From contig JAGBEX010000014.1 of assembly GCA_017936765.1 (NCBI GenBank), forward strand, positions 536,788 through 600,787: a stretch of DNA of 64,000 nucleotides. The letters run 5' to 3'. This stretch comes from Clostridia bacterium. Lineage in GTDB: Bacteria; Bacillota; Clostridia; Christensenellales; Aristaeellaceae. The notes below the pieces were generated by a model. It was not told where the DNA came from. It searched no databases and saw only the letters and a list, made by a program, of their open reading frames with translations. Made by a program: the position numbers and the translations under genes. Positions within the stretch are counted from its first letter, which is position 1; each line of letters begins with the position of its first letter. Of the stretch, positions 17,566-26,339 are shown piece after piece.

Positions 17566-18120
17566 TCACAACCCATAATTACCCTTAATACTCTCCCAAG
17601 CGGTATCAAGCGTTTCATCCTCTGCACCGCAAGCATATCCAGTCATAGTCACGTTGATGTCACTCAACTCACTATATTCAGCCAAACTCATATCAACCAT
17701 GGTCAAACTGCTGCCCAGAGCCGTTGTGGATGCGCCGGGAGCTACCACATCGTTGTAACAGTAAACAGAAAACCACGCGTCACCGTTCGCACCGGATTCA
17801 ATGCACTCCCAGCTGGAGTCGGTGTTCAACTCATACAATCCAGCACCGTTATACATCGGCATCTCAACTCTGATGAACACGTACATATCCACAGTGGCAT
17901 TCGAGCTTATCACCGGGTTGATACTCATGCTCTCACCGGGACCAACTTCACCAGATGCAGTGAAGAATCCATCACCCGCAAACTGGAAATAAGTCTTCTT
18001 GCTATAATCCGAAGTCTGCGTCTCGCCTTTGAAGAACAGTGTGGTGATAGCATAGGTAACCACAGTGGTAGTCATTAGGAGAGCCAGGGCTATGAGTATT
18101 GTTGTAAGACGCTTTTTCAT
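17566..18120 (-). CDS. TasA/camelysin-like secreted protein
   Basis: This 184-residue protein has an N-terminal signal (MKKRLTTILIALALLMTTT) and then a short hydrophobic stretch of the SipW-dependent type. The mature part is rich in Ser, Thr, Asp and Gly, with NPVISSNATVDMYVFIRVEM resembling the D-x-Y-V-R/I-V strand of the TasA/CalY biofilm-fibre family. The C-terminal third has two cysteines. It would be secreted and may be a matrix protein. It is the first gene of cluster A, ahead of the polysaccharide enzymes, as biofilm fibre and polysaccharide genes often go together. No SipW-type peptidase gene is seen in the window. The family assignment is moderate. Confidence 0.55.
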   Translation of the reverse strand: MKKRLTTILIALALLMTTTVVTYAITTLFFKGETQTSDYSKKTYFQFAGDGFFTASGEVGPGESMSINPVISSNATVDMYVFIRVEMPMYNGAGLYELNTDSSWECIESGANGDAWFSVYCYNDVVAPGASTTALGSSLTMVDMSLAEYSELSDINVTMTGYACGAEDETLDTAWESIKGNYGL

Positions 18121-18604
18121 CTGTGGCTATCCTCCTGAACTGTGGCATTATGCTGTTACTATGCTAGGGTTGTATCGTGGCTGTACTGAAGAATCAGCTA
18201 ACTTATGCCGTATCAACTTTTGCCAATTGGCACCCCTCTATTTTCTTTGTACATAAGTGACTCAAAGGGGTCTGGTTTTTCCGATGGAAATTCGGTGCGA
18301 TTTAGGCACTCAAAACACCGTCATTTTTATCATAAGTTGCACAAAATTCAGTATGTTTAGACGCATTTCTTTGTGCGGTTTATGACAAAATTCAGACTTT
18401 GTCTGTCGCCGGCTCAAAGGGATTCCTCCCGTTTACTAGTGCGCGTCAAAGGGATTGAAAGCGTTCAACTTCGCACCTCAAATGGATCTCTACCCATAAT
18501 CGCCAGTCAACTAATGAATGCATCCCTTCTATCATCTGCATACGCATTGGTTTACAAATCATTCGACGACCATACAACCACATCTCCCTCACAGACCGCC
18601 ACGG
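18121..18604. other. Long upstream region of cluster A without a convincing gene
   Basis: No gene is supported here. A 53-codon minus-strand frame (18446-18607) starts at the conserved ATG inherited from the loaP leader, but it does not resemble LoaP and looks random. TCAAAGGGATT-like words occur near 18262, 18413 and 18446, and a GCCAATTGGC palindrome lies near 18225. Their meaning is unknown. Confidence 0.4.
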
Positions 18605-18776
18605 CATAGCTCCGCCCTCCCAACTGAATGGGCGTTCTATGCACCGCGCACAATCGCAGCAGCACAACATTCTGTCAGCAGCGTCCACTACTTCGGAAAG
18701 CGAATGCAGCAACTTGCCTGCGTCCTGAGGGGCTGTCATGGTTGCATGACAATAATAGGCATAATTACCCATAACT
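18605..18776 (-). promoter_or_regulatory. LoaP-type leader, orphan copy without loaP (cluster A)
   Basis: Read from the promoter at 18777-18806, this leader shares ordered blocks with the leader of loaP in cluster B: AACCATG, AGGACGCAG, GCTGCTGACAGAA, and a terminal block running from GCCCATT through TTGGGAGGGCG to AGCTATG. In cluster B the last block supplies the loaP ribosome site and start codon. Here the following codons are unrelated to loaP, so the regulator gene has been lost or replaced. Confidence 0.65.
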
Positions 18777-18806
18777 ATTATACTTCATCAAGCCACTATT
18801 CGTCAA
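18777..18806 (-). promoter_or_regulatory. Promoter of cluster A
   Basis: On the minus strand TTGACG (18806-18801) and TATAAT (18782-18777) are separated by 18 bases. The promoter of cluster B at 30420-30449 has the same two hexamers and the same spacing. Confidence 0.75.
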
Positions 18807-18937
18807 TCGGAGCAGCTTGCCGTTTTTTGGATTTATTCTGCGCATTTTGTCAAACACATTTTTTTGTGACATTTTGATCTAGAGTGTTCTCCCACCATCG
18901 CCACAGGGGTTTGCCTATCTTCCCTGCATTCCCTGCC

Positions 18938-19222
18938 TCACCGTCGTTGCAAGCAGTGCATCTGGATAGCCACAGCACCCAATGCCTCTTGTTGGGCAGC
19001 AGCCCAAGCCCATTGATCGCACAGAAACTGTGCGGCTATTCTGCGCGATGTTTGCAAAACACCCGCGCACAGCTGCATGAGATCATGCTCCAAAGGGTCT
19101 GGGGTGCTTCCCCAGCAAGCAGCTTGTGTGAACGATGAGCACTCACATGCACCACTTGCTGAAACCGGGTAGAAATGTATCCGAACTCCTGGCGCATCTC
19201 CCGCATTGCAAAAGGGACACAC
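18938..19222 (-). CDS. Possible small cysteine-containing protein
   Basis: This 94-codon frame starts with GTG 32 bases after the XRE regulator gene and begins with CPFCNAG, a possible metal-binding CxxC. The protein is otherwise unrecognised, with an Ala/Gln/Trp-rich C-terminal half. The ribosome site is weak. It could be a chance frame. The rest of 18815-19254 has no other candidate. Confidence 0.25.
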   Translation of the reverse strand: MCPFCNAGDAPGVRIHFYPVSASGACECSSFTQAACWGSTPDPLEHDLMQLCAGVLQTSRRIAAQFLCDQWAWAAAQQEALGAVAIQMHCLQRR

Positions 19223-19254
19223 CCTTCAGTATGCCCCTTGCGGCACAGAGCCGT

Positions 19255-20076
19255 TCATGATCTCCGCTTATGCCTGTGCGACGGAAACCTCCGCAGCAGC
19301 TTCGACTTTTTCAGCACGCGATGCATCGCCTCATGCTCCGCAGGGTCGAGCTTATCGTAGTCAATCTGCATCTGGTCGCAAAAGTACCGCCACACCTGCT
19401 CCTCTGGGTGCAGCTTCAGCCGCATCGTGTCCTGATAGGAGCGCAGCAGCTTCTGCGAAATGCGGGCGTCGCCATCCGTCGGCGCATTCTCCACATCCCC
19501 CGCATGATCGTTCCGGATGTCCCGCAGAATGCCGTCCCAGTCCTCATGAGTCACATGAAAGAAGTATTCTTCCTCCTTGATCTTCGACTTTTCCATCAGC
19601 CGCAGATACAGGTCGTTCTCGTCCGGATTGGCTTTCTGAATAATCTCCGTCCTGGCTGCGTCCAGCCAGTCGTTCATGTTGTTGATCTGCATGGTGGCAA
19701 TGCCGTCCACATAGATCTCGGCATCGGCCATCAGCGTGGCGAAGTCGGGATGTTTGATGATCTCGCACAGCAGGCGGTTATTGATGCGGCCGCTTTTCAG
19801 CAGCTCCACCGTGGCGTCATCCAGATGCAGCTCGGCCAGTTCCGCGTTCACCTGTTCGCGGTTATCCGTCAGGCCAAGCAGATAATCGGCAGACACCCCG
19901 TAGAACCTGGCCAGCTGCATAAGGCTGGTGTGGCTGATGTCCTTGTAATCGTTGCTTTCATATGCGCCCAGAGCCGAGCGGGATATGTCCACCTGGGCAG
20001 CAAGCTGCTCCAGCGTCAGCTCGCGCTCCACGCGCAAGTCCTTGAGTTTTTCCTGAATGGTCAGTTGGGTCTTCAT
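19255..20076 (-). CDS. XRE-family transcriptional regulator
   Basis: This 273-residue protein has an N-terminal helix-turn-helix of the Cro/cI type (residues about 8-65: LKDLRVERELTLEQLAAQVD, then SRSALGAYES and FYGVSADYLLGLT). A longer acidic C-terminal region is of unknown fold, and the tail is basic. It probably represses the divergent short ORF and recombinase gene and so controls the mobile module. AGGAG lies just before the ATG. The gene is GC-rich, unlike cluster A. Confidence 0.85.
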   Translation of the reverse strand: MKTQLTIQEKLKDLRVERELTLEQLAAQVDISRSALGAYESNDYKDISHTSLMQLARFYGVSADYLLGLTDNREQVNAELAELHLDDATVELLKSGRINNRLLCEIIKHPDFATLMADAEIYVDGIATMQINNMNDWLDAARTEIIQKANPDENDLYLRLMEKSKIKEEEYFFHVTHEDWDGILRDIRNDHAGDVENAPTDGDARISQKLLRSYQDTMRLKLHPEEQVWRYFCDQMQIDYDKLDPAEHEAMHRVLKKSKLLRRFPSHRHKRRS

Positions 20077-20372
20077 GGTTCTCCTGTGTTCTCCTGTTAT
20101 GGATATTCATGGCACTATCTGTGCTGCAAGTACAACGGATCACAAGCCGCTTTTCTTCCGCAAACGTGGAAAAGCTGTGGTTTTCCCGTTCCATCTTTCT
20201 TTGCGGATATACGGCACACCGTCCTGGAGCCTTGTACAATTTGATTGTTATCGATAGCGCACCATTCCCCGCCGCGGCCTGATCACCCGTCTGGCAGAGG
20301 AAACCCCACGCAACCGTATAAGGAGAACCATTCATGACCAAAGTAAACACGATCAAAAAACAGGAGGCCACT

Positions 20373-20531
20373 ATGAACAGTGCCGAGGAATTCTACTACC
20401 GCTACTACGCCAACCGGCTGCTGCGGGAGGGCTATATCGACGAGAAGGAGTATCAGGCTCTGCTCTCCTGCCCCGACCTCACCACCGTGCCGAAAAAGCA
20501 CACAAATGTAAAATCTTCCCTCTCGCGTTGA
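20373..20531 (+). CDS. Small protein of the recombinase module
   Basis: This 52-residue protein starts at an ATG six bases after a perfect AGGAGG. An upstream ATG at 20334 is also possible and would add 13 residues. YYRYYANRLLREGYIDEKEY resembles the short helical SHOCT-like motif often fused to or placed beside mobile-element proteins. It lies between the XRE gene and the serine recombinase and is transcribed with the latter. Function not known; an excision factor is one possibility. Confidence 0.6.
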   Translation: MNSAEEFYYRYYANRLLREGYIDEKEYQALLSCPDLTTVPKKHTNVKSSLSR

Positions 20532-20618
20532 CCCTGTTTTCACAACAAGCTATAATCGAAGTACACCATCAGCAGATAGCCGGGATATGCCCGGCTATCT
20601 GTGTGGAAAGGAGCCGCC

Positions 20619-22307
20619 ATGGAAACCAGACTCATCCGCGAGCAGCTGAAAACCTGCTCCATTTATGACCTGCCCCTCCGCGTCACCTTCTACGCCCGCG
20701 TGTCCACCGACAAGGACGAGCAGCTCAACTCCTTGGAAAACCAGGAGGCATACTTCACGGAGAAAATCAAGAGCGTGAAGCGGTGGACGTTCGTCCCCGG
20801 CTATATCGACGAGGGCATCACCGGCACCAGCGTCAGCAAGCGCGAGCACTTTCTGGAGATGATCCAGCACGGCAAGGAGGGACGCTTCGACCTCATTCTC
20901 ACCAAGGAGGTCAGCCGCTTCGCCCGCAACACAGTGGATTCCCTCACCTACACCCGCGACCTGCTGCGCTGGAACGTGGGCGTGTTCTTCATGAACGACG
21001 GCATCAACACCCTCGACCCGGACAGCGAGCTGCGGCTCACCATCATGTCCGGCATCGCCCAGGACGAAAGCCGCAAAATTTCCTCCCGCGTAAAATTCGG
21101 CAGCCGCGAGGCCATCAAAAAGGGGCGCGTATTTGGCAACAGCCGCATTTATGGCTATGATTATGTGGACAAACATCTGGTGATCAACGAGAAGGAAGCC
21201 GTGTTCGTCCGCGACTTGTTTGAGACCTTCGCCACCGGAGATTTCAGCCTGAACCAGCTGGAAAAGCTGTTCTGGGAGAAAGGCTACCGCAACACCAACG
21301 GCGGACGCATCAACCATGCTGCCATGGCGCAGGTGATCCGCAACCCCAAGTACAAGGGCTGGTTCTGCGGCGGCAAGACCACCGTGGCCGATCCCTTCGA
21401 CCAGCGGCAAATCAGGCTGCCGGAGGAAGAGTGGATCATGTACCCCGATGAGAACATCCCTGCCCTGGTCAGCGAGGAGACCTGGGCGAAGGCCAACGCC
21501 ATTCTCGCCAAGCGCAGCGCGGATGTAAAGAGCCACCGCGGCCAGTACACCCACGCCAACCTGCTCTCCTGCAAAATGTACTGCACCCATTGCGGCGCGC
21601 TGTATCACCGGCAGTCCTCCACCGCCTATCACAGCAACAAGCCCAATTCCTCCTGGCTGTGCAGCGGCAAGAAGAAGCGCGGCACCCACACCTGCCCCTC
21701 CCGCTACATCTGGGAATCGGAAATGAAGGACGTGCTGTTCACCCTGTTCAAGGGCTTCCACCATGCACGGGAGGACATGGCCCAGCGCATCATGGAGACC
21801 CTTGAGACCTTCCAGCCCAAGTCCTCCATCGCCCGGGACATGGAGAAGGTGCAGGAGGCCATCGACAAACTGAAGCTGCGGCGGGAAAAGCTCCTTGACC
21901 TCAACGTGGCCGGTCATCTCTCTGACGAGGATTTTGCCAGCATGATCAAGGATGTAGGCCAGCAGCTGGAAGCCCAAACCGTCCGCCTCGCCGCCCTGCA
22001 AGGCAAGCAGGACAAGAGCATCGACATCCAGAAGCGGCTGCAGACCATCCAGGCGGCCTTTGACTCCTTCGACAGCCTTACCACGCCGGAGGACATCACC
22101 CCAGCCCTGGTAGATGCCGTCATCCGCCGCATCGACGTCACCGCCATGGGTGACGTGATCCAGCTGGACATTCACCTGGCGGACGGCTCCGACCTCACCG
22201 AAGAACTGGCCGCAGCCCACCCCAGGGGGCGGAAAATCACAAGTTCTGCTGGTCACAGTAGGAAGCGCCTGGTCGAGCAGGCCGAGCGCCAGATGGCTGG
22301 CAAGTAA
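20619..22307 (+). CDS. Large serine recombinase
   Basis: This protein of about 562 residues has an N-terminal resolvase domain (FYARVSTDKDEQLNSLENQE with the catalytic Ser, and EVSRFARNTVDSLTY with the second-site arginines). A recombinase domain follows (about residues 180-280: GRVFGNSRIYGYDYV, ending NPKYKGWFCGG). Next are a zinc ribbon (CKMYCTHCGALYHR, then C-x(n)-C) and a coiled coil near residues 400-470. It catalyses site-specific integration or excision through a phosphoserine intermediate. The start at 20619 has AAGGAG six bases upstream. Attachment sites could not be recognised. A strong terminator follows. Confidence 0.93.
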   Translation: METRLIREQLKTCSIYDLPLRVTFYARVSTDKDEQLNSLENQEAYFTEKIKSVKRWTFVPGYIDEGITGTSVSKREHFLEMIQHGKEGRFDLILTKEVSRFARNTVDSLTYTRDLLRWNVGVFFMNDGINTLDPDSELRLTIMSGIAQDESRKISSRVKFGSREAIKKGRVFGNSRIYGYDYVDKHLVINEKEAVFVRDLFETFATGDFSLNQLEKLFWEKGYRNTNGGRINHAAMAQVIRNPKYKGWFCGGKTTVADPFDQRQIRLPEEEWIMYPDENIPALVSEETWAKANAILAKRSADVKSHRGQYTHANLLSCKMYCTHCGALYHRQSSTAYHSNKPNSSWLCSGKKKRGTHTCPSRYIWESEMKDVLFTLFKGFHHAREDMAQRIMETLETFQPKSSIARDMEKVQEAIDKLKLRREKLLDLNVAGHLSDEDFASMIKDVGQQLEAQTVRLAALQGKQDKSIDIQKRLQTIQAAFDSFDSLTTPEDITPALVDAVIRRIDVTAMGDVIQLDIHLADGSDLTEELAAAHPRGRKITSSAGHSRKRLVEQAERQMAGK

Positions 22308-22355
22308 ACCCTGTCCCTTGCTGCTGTGCGTGATGCTCAGCAGCTTTTCCTACGC

Positions 22356-22395
22356 AAAAGCCGCTGATGCCCTCTCAGGCCATCAGCGGCTTTTT
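22356..22395. terminator. Bidirectional terminator between recombinase and VanZ genes
   Basis: A stem of AAGCCGCTGATG and CATCAGCGGCTT with flanking A and T runs serves the convergent recombinase and VanZ-family genes. Confidence 0.85.
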
Positions 22396-22405
22396 GCTGC
22401 ATGCT

Positions 22406-22942
22406 TCAGTTGTTTCTCCCGCGCTTGATGATATACCTATACATGACCAACCCGATCACACACCCCATGGTGTTATTCAGCATATCATCGAATTCAAACC
22501 AACCGATCTTCCCCACCAGCTGAATGACCTCCGTCAGCGCGCTGCACCCAAAAGCAATGGCCACCACCTGCCAGGGCTTCAGCTTGCCAAACACAAAGGG
22601 CAGCAGGTATCCCAGCGGGATGTACAGGAGGATATTCAGAATGATCTCCTCCAGCAGCGCCGGGCGAACCACCTCCACCGTGCCGCGCAAAAGGCTCATC
22701 AGCCCGTCGGGAAAGGCCAGGGATTCCCGGTATGACCACAGCAGCTCCCATTCAGCCTGGTAGTTCGGCCGCACAGCGCGGAACAGCAGCGTTTCGTGCA
22801 GGTTGGCCAGGATGTACACGCCCAGAATGACGTACTTCGCTGCCGCAAACCACCGCGGATGCCGACGCAGGCCATTGGCCAAAACAGGAAGAAGCAGGGC
22901 GAATACCAGCACGAAAAGTGAAATGATTGTCACTTGATCCAT
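22406..22942 (-). CDS. VanZ-family membrane protein
   Basis: This is a 178-residue protein with four hydrophobic helices and the VanZ hallmarks NILLYIPLGYLLPFVFG, CSALTEVIQL and EFDDMLNNTMGCVIG. VanZ-like proteins are common at the ends of polysaccharide operons, and their molecular role is unsettled. It is the last gene of cluster B, 38 bases after ugd. AGGGTG lies eight bases before the ATG. Confidence 0.85.
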   Translation of the reverse strand: MDQVTIISLFVLVFALLLPVLANGLRRHPRWFAAAKYVILGVYILANLHETLLFRAVRPNYQAEWELLWSYRESLAFPDGLMSLLRGTVEVVRPALLEEIILNILLYIPLGYLLPFVFGKLKPWQVVAIAFGCSALTEVIQLVGKIGWFEFDDMLNNTMGCVIGLVMYRYIIKRGRNN

Positions 22943-22980
22943 GCTTTTTCACCCTGCTTCTTTCATTTTCATTAACCGCG

Positions 22981-24213
22981 TTAGTCTCTGCGGAACAAGT
23001 CTCTGGTATACACCTTATCCTGCACATCATCCAGGCAGGCATCATAGCGGTTGGCGATGATCGCCCCCGCCTGGGCCTTGAAGGCCTCCAGGTCGTTGAC
23101 CACCTTGCTGCCGAAGAAGGTGCTGCCGTCGGCCAGGGTCGGCTCGTAGATGATCACCGTGGCGCCCTTGGACTTGATGCGCTTCATCACGCCCTGAATG
23201 GAGGACTGGCGGAAGTTGTCGGAGTTGCTCTTCATGGTCAGGCGGTATACGCCCACCACCACTTCCTTCTCCTTGCTGGCGTCCCAGCTGTCGTTGGCCT
23301 CGTAGGCACCGGCGATCTCCAGCACGCGGTCGGCAATGAAGTCCTTGCGGGTGCGGTTGCTCTCCACAATGGCGGACATCATGTTCTGCGGCACGTCCTG
23401 ATAGTTGGCCAGCAGCTGCTTGGTGTCCTTGGGCAGGCAATAGCCGCCGTAGCCAAAGGAGGGATTGTTGTAGTGGCTGCCGATGCGGGGATCCAGGCAC
23501 ACGCCCTCGATGATCTGCTTGGTGTCCAGGCCCTTCATTTCCGCATAGGTGTCCAGCTCGTTGAAGTAGCTGACACGCAGCGCCAGATAGGTGTTGGCAA
23601 AGAGTTTCACGGCCTCGGCTTCAGTAAAGCCCATGAACAGCGTGTCGATGTCCGGCTTCAGGGCGCCCTCCTGCAAAAGCTTTGCAAAGGTGTGGGCGGC
23701 CTTCACCAGGCGGTCATTCTCCACATCCGTACCCACAATGATGCGGCTGGGATACAGGTTGTCGTACAGCGCCTTGCTTTCCCGCAGGAATTCCGGGCTG
23801 AAGAGAATGTTGTCGCAATGGTACTTCTCCCGCACGCTGGCCGTGAAGCCCACGGGGATGGTGGACTTGATGACCATAATGGCGTCGGGGTTGTACTGGA
23901 TCACCAGCTTGATCACCGTTTCCACGGCGCTGGTGTCAAAGTAGTTCTTCTTGCTGTCGTAATTGGTGGGCGCGGCGATGACCACGAAGTCCGCATCCTT
24001 GTAGGCGGCTTCCGCATCCAAGGTGGCGGTCAGGTCAAGCTCCTTTTCCGCCAGATACTTTTCAATATACTCATCCTGAATGGGCGACTTGCGCCGGTTG
24101 ATCAGCTCCACCTTTTCAGGCACGATATCCACCGCCGTCACATGGTGGTGCTGCGCCAGCAGCGTTGCAATGGAAAGACCCACATAGCCGGTACCGGCAA
24201 CTGCAATATTCAT
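22981..24213 (-). CDS. ugd: UDP-glucose 6-dehydrogenase
   Basis: This 410-residue enzyme oxidises UDP-glucose twice to UDP-glucuronate with NAD. The N-terminal [18 protein letters not shown] is the NAD-binding Rossmann motif, [20 protein letters not shown] carries substrate contacts, and [16 protein letters not shown] holds the catalytic cysteine. With the epimerase encoded upstream it can supply both UDP-GlcA and UDP-GalA. Length fits the short bacterial Ugd type. A 200-base gap (24214-24416) separates it from the epimerase gene. Confidence 0.93.
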   Translation of the reverse strand: MNIAVAGTGYVGLSIATLLAQHHHVTAVDIVPEKVELINRRKSPIQDEYIEKYLAEKELDLTATLDAEAAYKDADFVVIAAPTNYDSKKNYFDTSAVETVIKLVIQYNPDAIMVIKSTIPVGFTASVREKYHCDNILFSPEFLRESKALYDNLYPSRIIVGTDVENDRLVKAAHTFAKLLQEGALKPDIDTLFMGFTEAEAVKLFANTYLALRVSYFNELDTYAEMKGLDTKQIIEGVCLDPRIGSHYNNPSFGYGGYCLPKDTKQLLANYQDVPQNMMSAIVESNRTRKDFIADRVLEIAGAYEANDSWDASKEKEVVVGVYRLTMKSNSDNFRQSSIQGVMKRIKSKGATVIIYEPTLADGSTFFGSKVVNDLEAFKAQAGAIIANRYDACLDDVQDKVYTRDLFRRD

Positions 24214-24416
24214 TTTCCTGATGCTCCTTTTTCAAATGATGGGGCAGGCCTTGCCTCCCCGCCCGGCCTCTCGGCGACGGTTGGGCTTCGGCCTTTGCAG
24301 CTGCTGTCCCTCGGCTATGGATGTCCTATGGCGATGGGATAGCATATTTGACAGAAGCAACGCCTCCGGCACACGCGCCATCAGGCGATAGGTGCCGGGG
24401 GCATAAAACGCAATGA

Positions 24417-25472
24417 TCAGACCTTGTAGAAAACCTTGTACCACTCAGCAAACTTCCGCAGGCCTTCCCGCAGGGAGGTAGCGGGCTTGAAACCGAAGTC
24501 CCGCTCCAGGGCGGTCACGTCAGCATAGGTCACAGGCACATCGCCGGGCTGCATGGGAACCAGCTGCTTGTGTGCCTCAAAGTCGTAATCCTCCGGCAGC
24601 ACGCCCGCGCGGATCAGCTCCTGCTGCAGGATGTCCACAAAGTCCAGCAGGTTCTCCGGGCTGTTGTTGCCAATGTTGTACACCATGTAGGGCGGCAGGG
24701 GCAAGCCATCCTCGCCCACGGCCTTCTCCGGCGCGTGCTGCATGATGTTCACCACGCCGGTGACGATATCATCCACATAGGTGAAGTCGCGCTTGCAGTT
24801 GCCGTAGTTGAAGATCTGGATGGTCTCGCCCTTAAGGAGCTTGTTGGTAAAGCCAAAGTAGGCCATGTCGGGGCGACCAGCAGGGCCATACACGGTAAAG
24901 AACCGCAGGCCGGTGGAAGGAATGTTGTACAGCTTGGAATAGGCATGAGCCATCAGCTCGTTGGACTTCTTGGTGGCAGCGTAGAGGCTCACGGGGTTAT
25001 CCACCTTATCCTCGGTGCTGTACGGGATCTTCTTGTTGGTGCCATACACGCTGGAGGAACTGGCATACACCAGATGCTCCACCGGGTTGTGGCGGCAGGC
25101 TTCCAGAATGTTGTAGAAGCCGATGAGGTTGGACTCGATATACGCTCCGGGGTTGGTGATGGAATAGCGCACACCCGCCTGCGCCGCCAGGTTCACCACA
25201 ATGGCCGGCTTGTACTCGGCAAAGATGCTGTCGATCAGCGCCTTGTCCGCCAGGTTGCCCTTGATGAACTTGAAGGTGGGGAACTGCGCCAGCTCGTTCA
25301 GGCGATATTCCTTCAGGGACACGTCATAATAGTCGTTCACGCTGTCCAGGCCGATCACGGTGATATCCTCCGCCATCTCATAGAGGCGGCGCACCAGATT
25401 CGCGCCGATAAAGCCCGCCGCGCCGGTAACCAGGATCGTTTTGCCGTTCAGCTTTACGTTAAACTCAACCAT
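24417..25472 (-). CDS. UDP-glucuronate 4-epimerase (cluster B, intact copy)
   Basis: This 351-residue extended SDR has GAAGFIGANLVRRLYE at the N-terminus for NAD binding, SLYAATKKSNE as the YxxxK site, and FFTVYGPAGRPDMAYFGFTN typical of the group acting on UDP-uronates. It interconverts UDP-glucuronate and UDP-galacturonate in the cytoplasm. It is the full-length counterpart of the truncated gene at 312-995. GGAGG lies eight bases before the start. It follows the nucleotidyltransferase gene by 15 bases. Confidence 0.88.
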   Translation of the reverse strand: MVEFNVKLNGKTILVTGAAGFIGANLVRRLYEMAEDITVIGLDSVNDYYDVSLKEYRLNELAQFPTFKFIKGNLADKALIDSIFAEYKPAIVVNLAAQAGVRYSITNPGAYIESNLIGFYNILEACRHNPVEHLVYASSSSVYGTNKKIPYSTEDKVDNPVSLYAATKKSNELMAHAYSKLYNIPSTGLRFFTVYGPAGRPDMAYFGFTNKLLKGETIQIFNYGNCKRDFTYVDDIVTGVVNIMQHAPEKAVGEDGLPLPPYMVYNIGNNSPENLLDFVDILQQELIRAGVLPEDYDFEAHKQLVPMQPGDVPVTYADVTALERDFGFKPATSLREGLRKFAEWYKVFYKV

Positions 25473-25487
25473 GCTGCATTTCCTCCG

Positions 25488-26225
25488 TTACTTGGTGATG
25501 CCCTTGTAGGTCTCCTGCACCTGCTTGTAGCTTTCCAGATTGCCGATATCGTAGCGGCTGCCGGGCATTTCCATGGAATGCACAGGCGTCTGGGTGCAGA
25601 GCCAGGCAATGTAGCTGCCCGGCGCGTCCGTGCCGCAGCCCTGCTCAATGCCCACCTTCACCAGCCGGGCATCCTGCTTGGTGTAGAAGTAGAAGGGAGG
25701 CGTACACCAGTTGCTCTTGGGCTGCTCGGGCTTTTCTTCCAGATCAAGGATCAGGTCATCCTCGTTGATCAGCGCCACGCCGCACTTCTTCAGCTTGGCC
25801 TCTGCCGCCTCGAAGTAGCGCATCACGCAGGAGGTACCCTTCTTCTGGGCATAGGCCATGAACTTCGTCAGGCTGAAGTCCAGCACATTGTCGCCAGCGA
25901 TCACCAGCATATCATCATCCAGACCCAGCTGATCAATAGCAAACTGGATGTCCTTCACCGCGCCCAGACGGGTCTCGTTGGTGCTGGTGCCATCGTCCAC
26001 CACGGTAATCTTCTGCGTCTTGGTCTTCGCCCACTCTTCAAAATGGGGCGCATACTTGTGGTTGGAGATCACCACATATTCATCCACCAGACCGGCGGTG
26101 TAAATATCGTCCACCAGCCAGTCCAGGATGGTCTTCTCACCGACTTTGAGCAGCGGCTTAGGGAAATTCTCGGTCAAAGGATACAGCCGGGTCGCATAAC
26201 CCGCCGCAAGAATCAAGCACTTCAT
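25488..26225 (-). CDS. Sugar-1-phosphate nucleotidyltransferase (cluster B copy)
   Basis: This 245-residue protein is highly similar along its length to the one at 1008-1745, with LILAAGYATRLYPLTENFPK and VIAGDNVLDFSL conserved. The start at 26225 is chosen because GGGAGG precedes it and it gives exactly the length of the other copy; the frame is open 24 codons further upstream. It should activate the product of the kinase encoded before it. An intrinsic terminator lies 15 bases upstream of the start, so expression from the operon promoter may depend on antitermination. Confidence 0.88.
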   Translation of the reverse strand: MKCLILAAGYATRLYPLTENFPKPLLKVGEKTILDWLVDDIYTAGLVDEYVVISNHKYAPHFEEWAKTKTQKITVVDDGTSTNETRLGAVKDIQFAIDQLGLDDDMLVIAGDNVLDFSLTKFMAYAQKKGTSCVMRYFEAAEAKLKKCGVALINEDDLILDLEEKPEQPKSNWCTPPFYFYTKQDARLVKVGIEQGCGTDAPGSYIAWLCTQTPVHSMEMPGSRYDIGNLESYKQVQETYKGITK

Positions 26226-26240
26226 GGGTTTCCTCCCTGT

Positions 26241-26288
26241 ACAAAAACAAAGATTGCGCAACATACCTATCATATCACGCAACCTTTG
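26241..26288 (-). terminator. Intra-operon intrinsic terminator before the nucleotidyltransferase gene
   Basis: On the minus strand CAAAGGTTGCG pairs with CGCAATCTTTG (one G-U pair) and is followed by a T run. It lies between two genes that belong together, which fits a target for LoaP-dependent read-through. Confidence 0.6.
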
Positions 26289-26339
26289 AAATTTCAAGAT
26301 TTTCCAGCTTGTTATGGCCTATTTCGGCCATGAAACTGA

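Noticed and set aside
18446..18607. Small gene starting at the conserved leader ATG of cluster A
   Set aside because: The site and start are inherited from the loaP leader, but the 53-codon translation is rich in Met and Arg, unlike LoaP or any family, and is probably non-functional.
20595..22256. Long frame opposite the serine recombinase gene
   Set aside because: The opposite strand encodes an unmistakable recombinase with active-site motifs. The antisense translation is low in complexity and has no family features.
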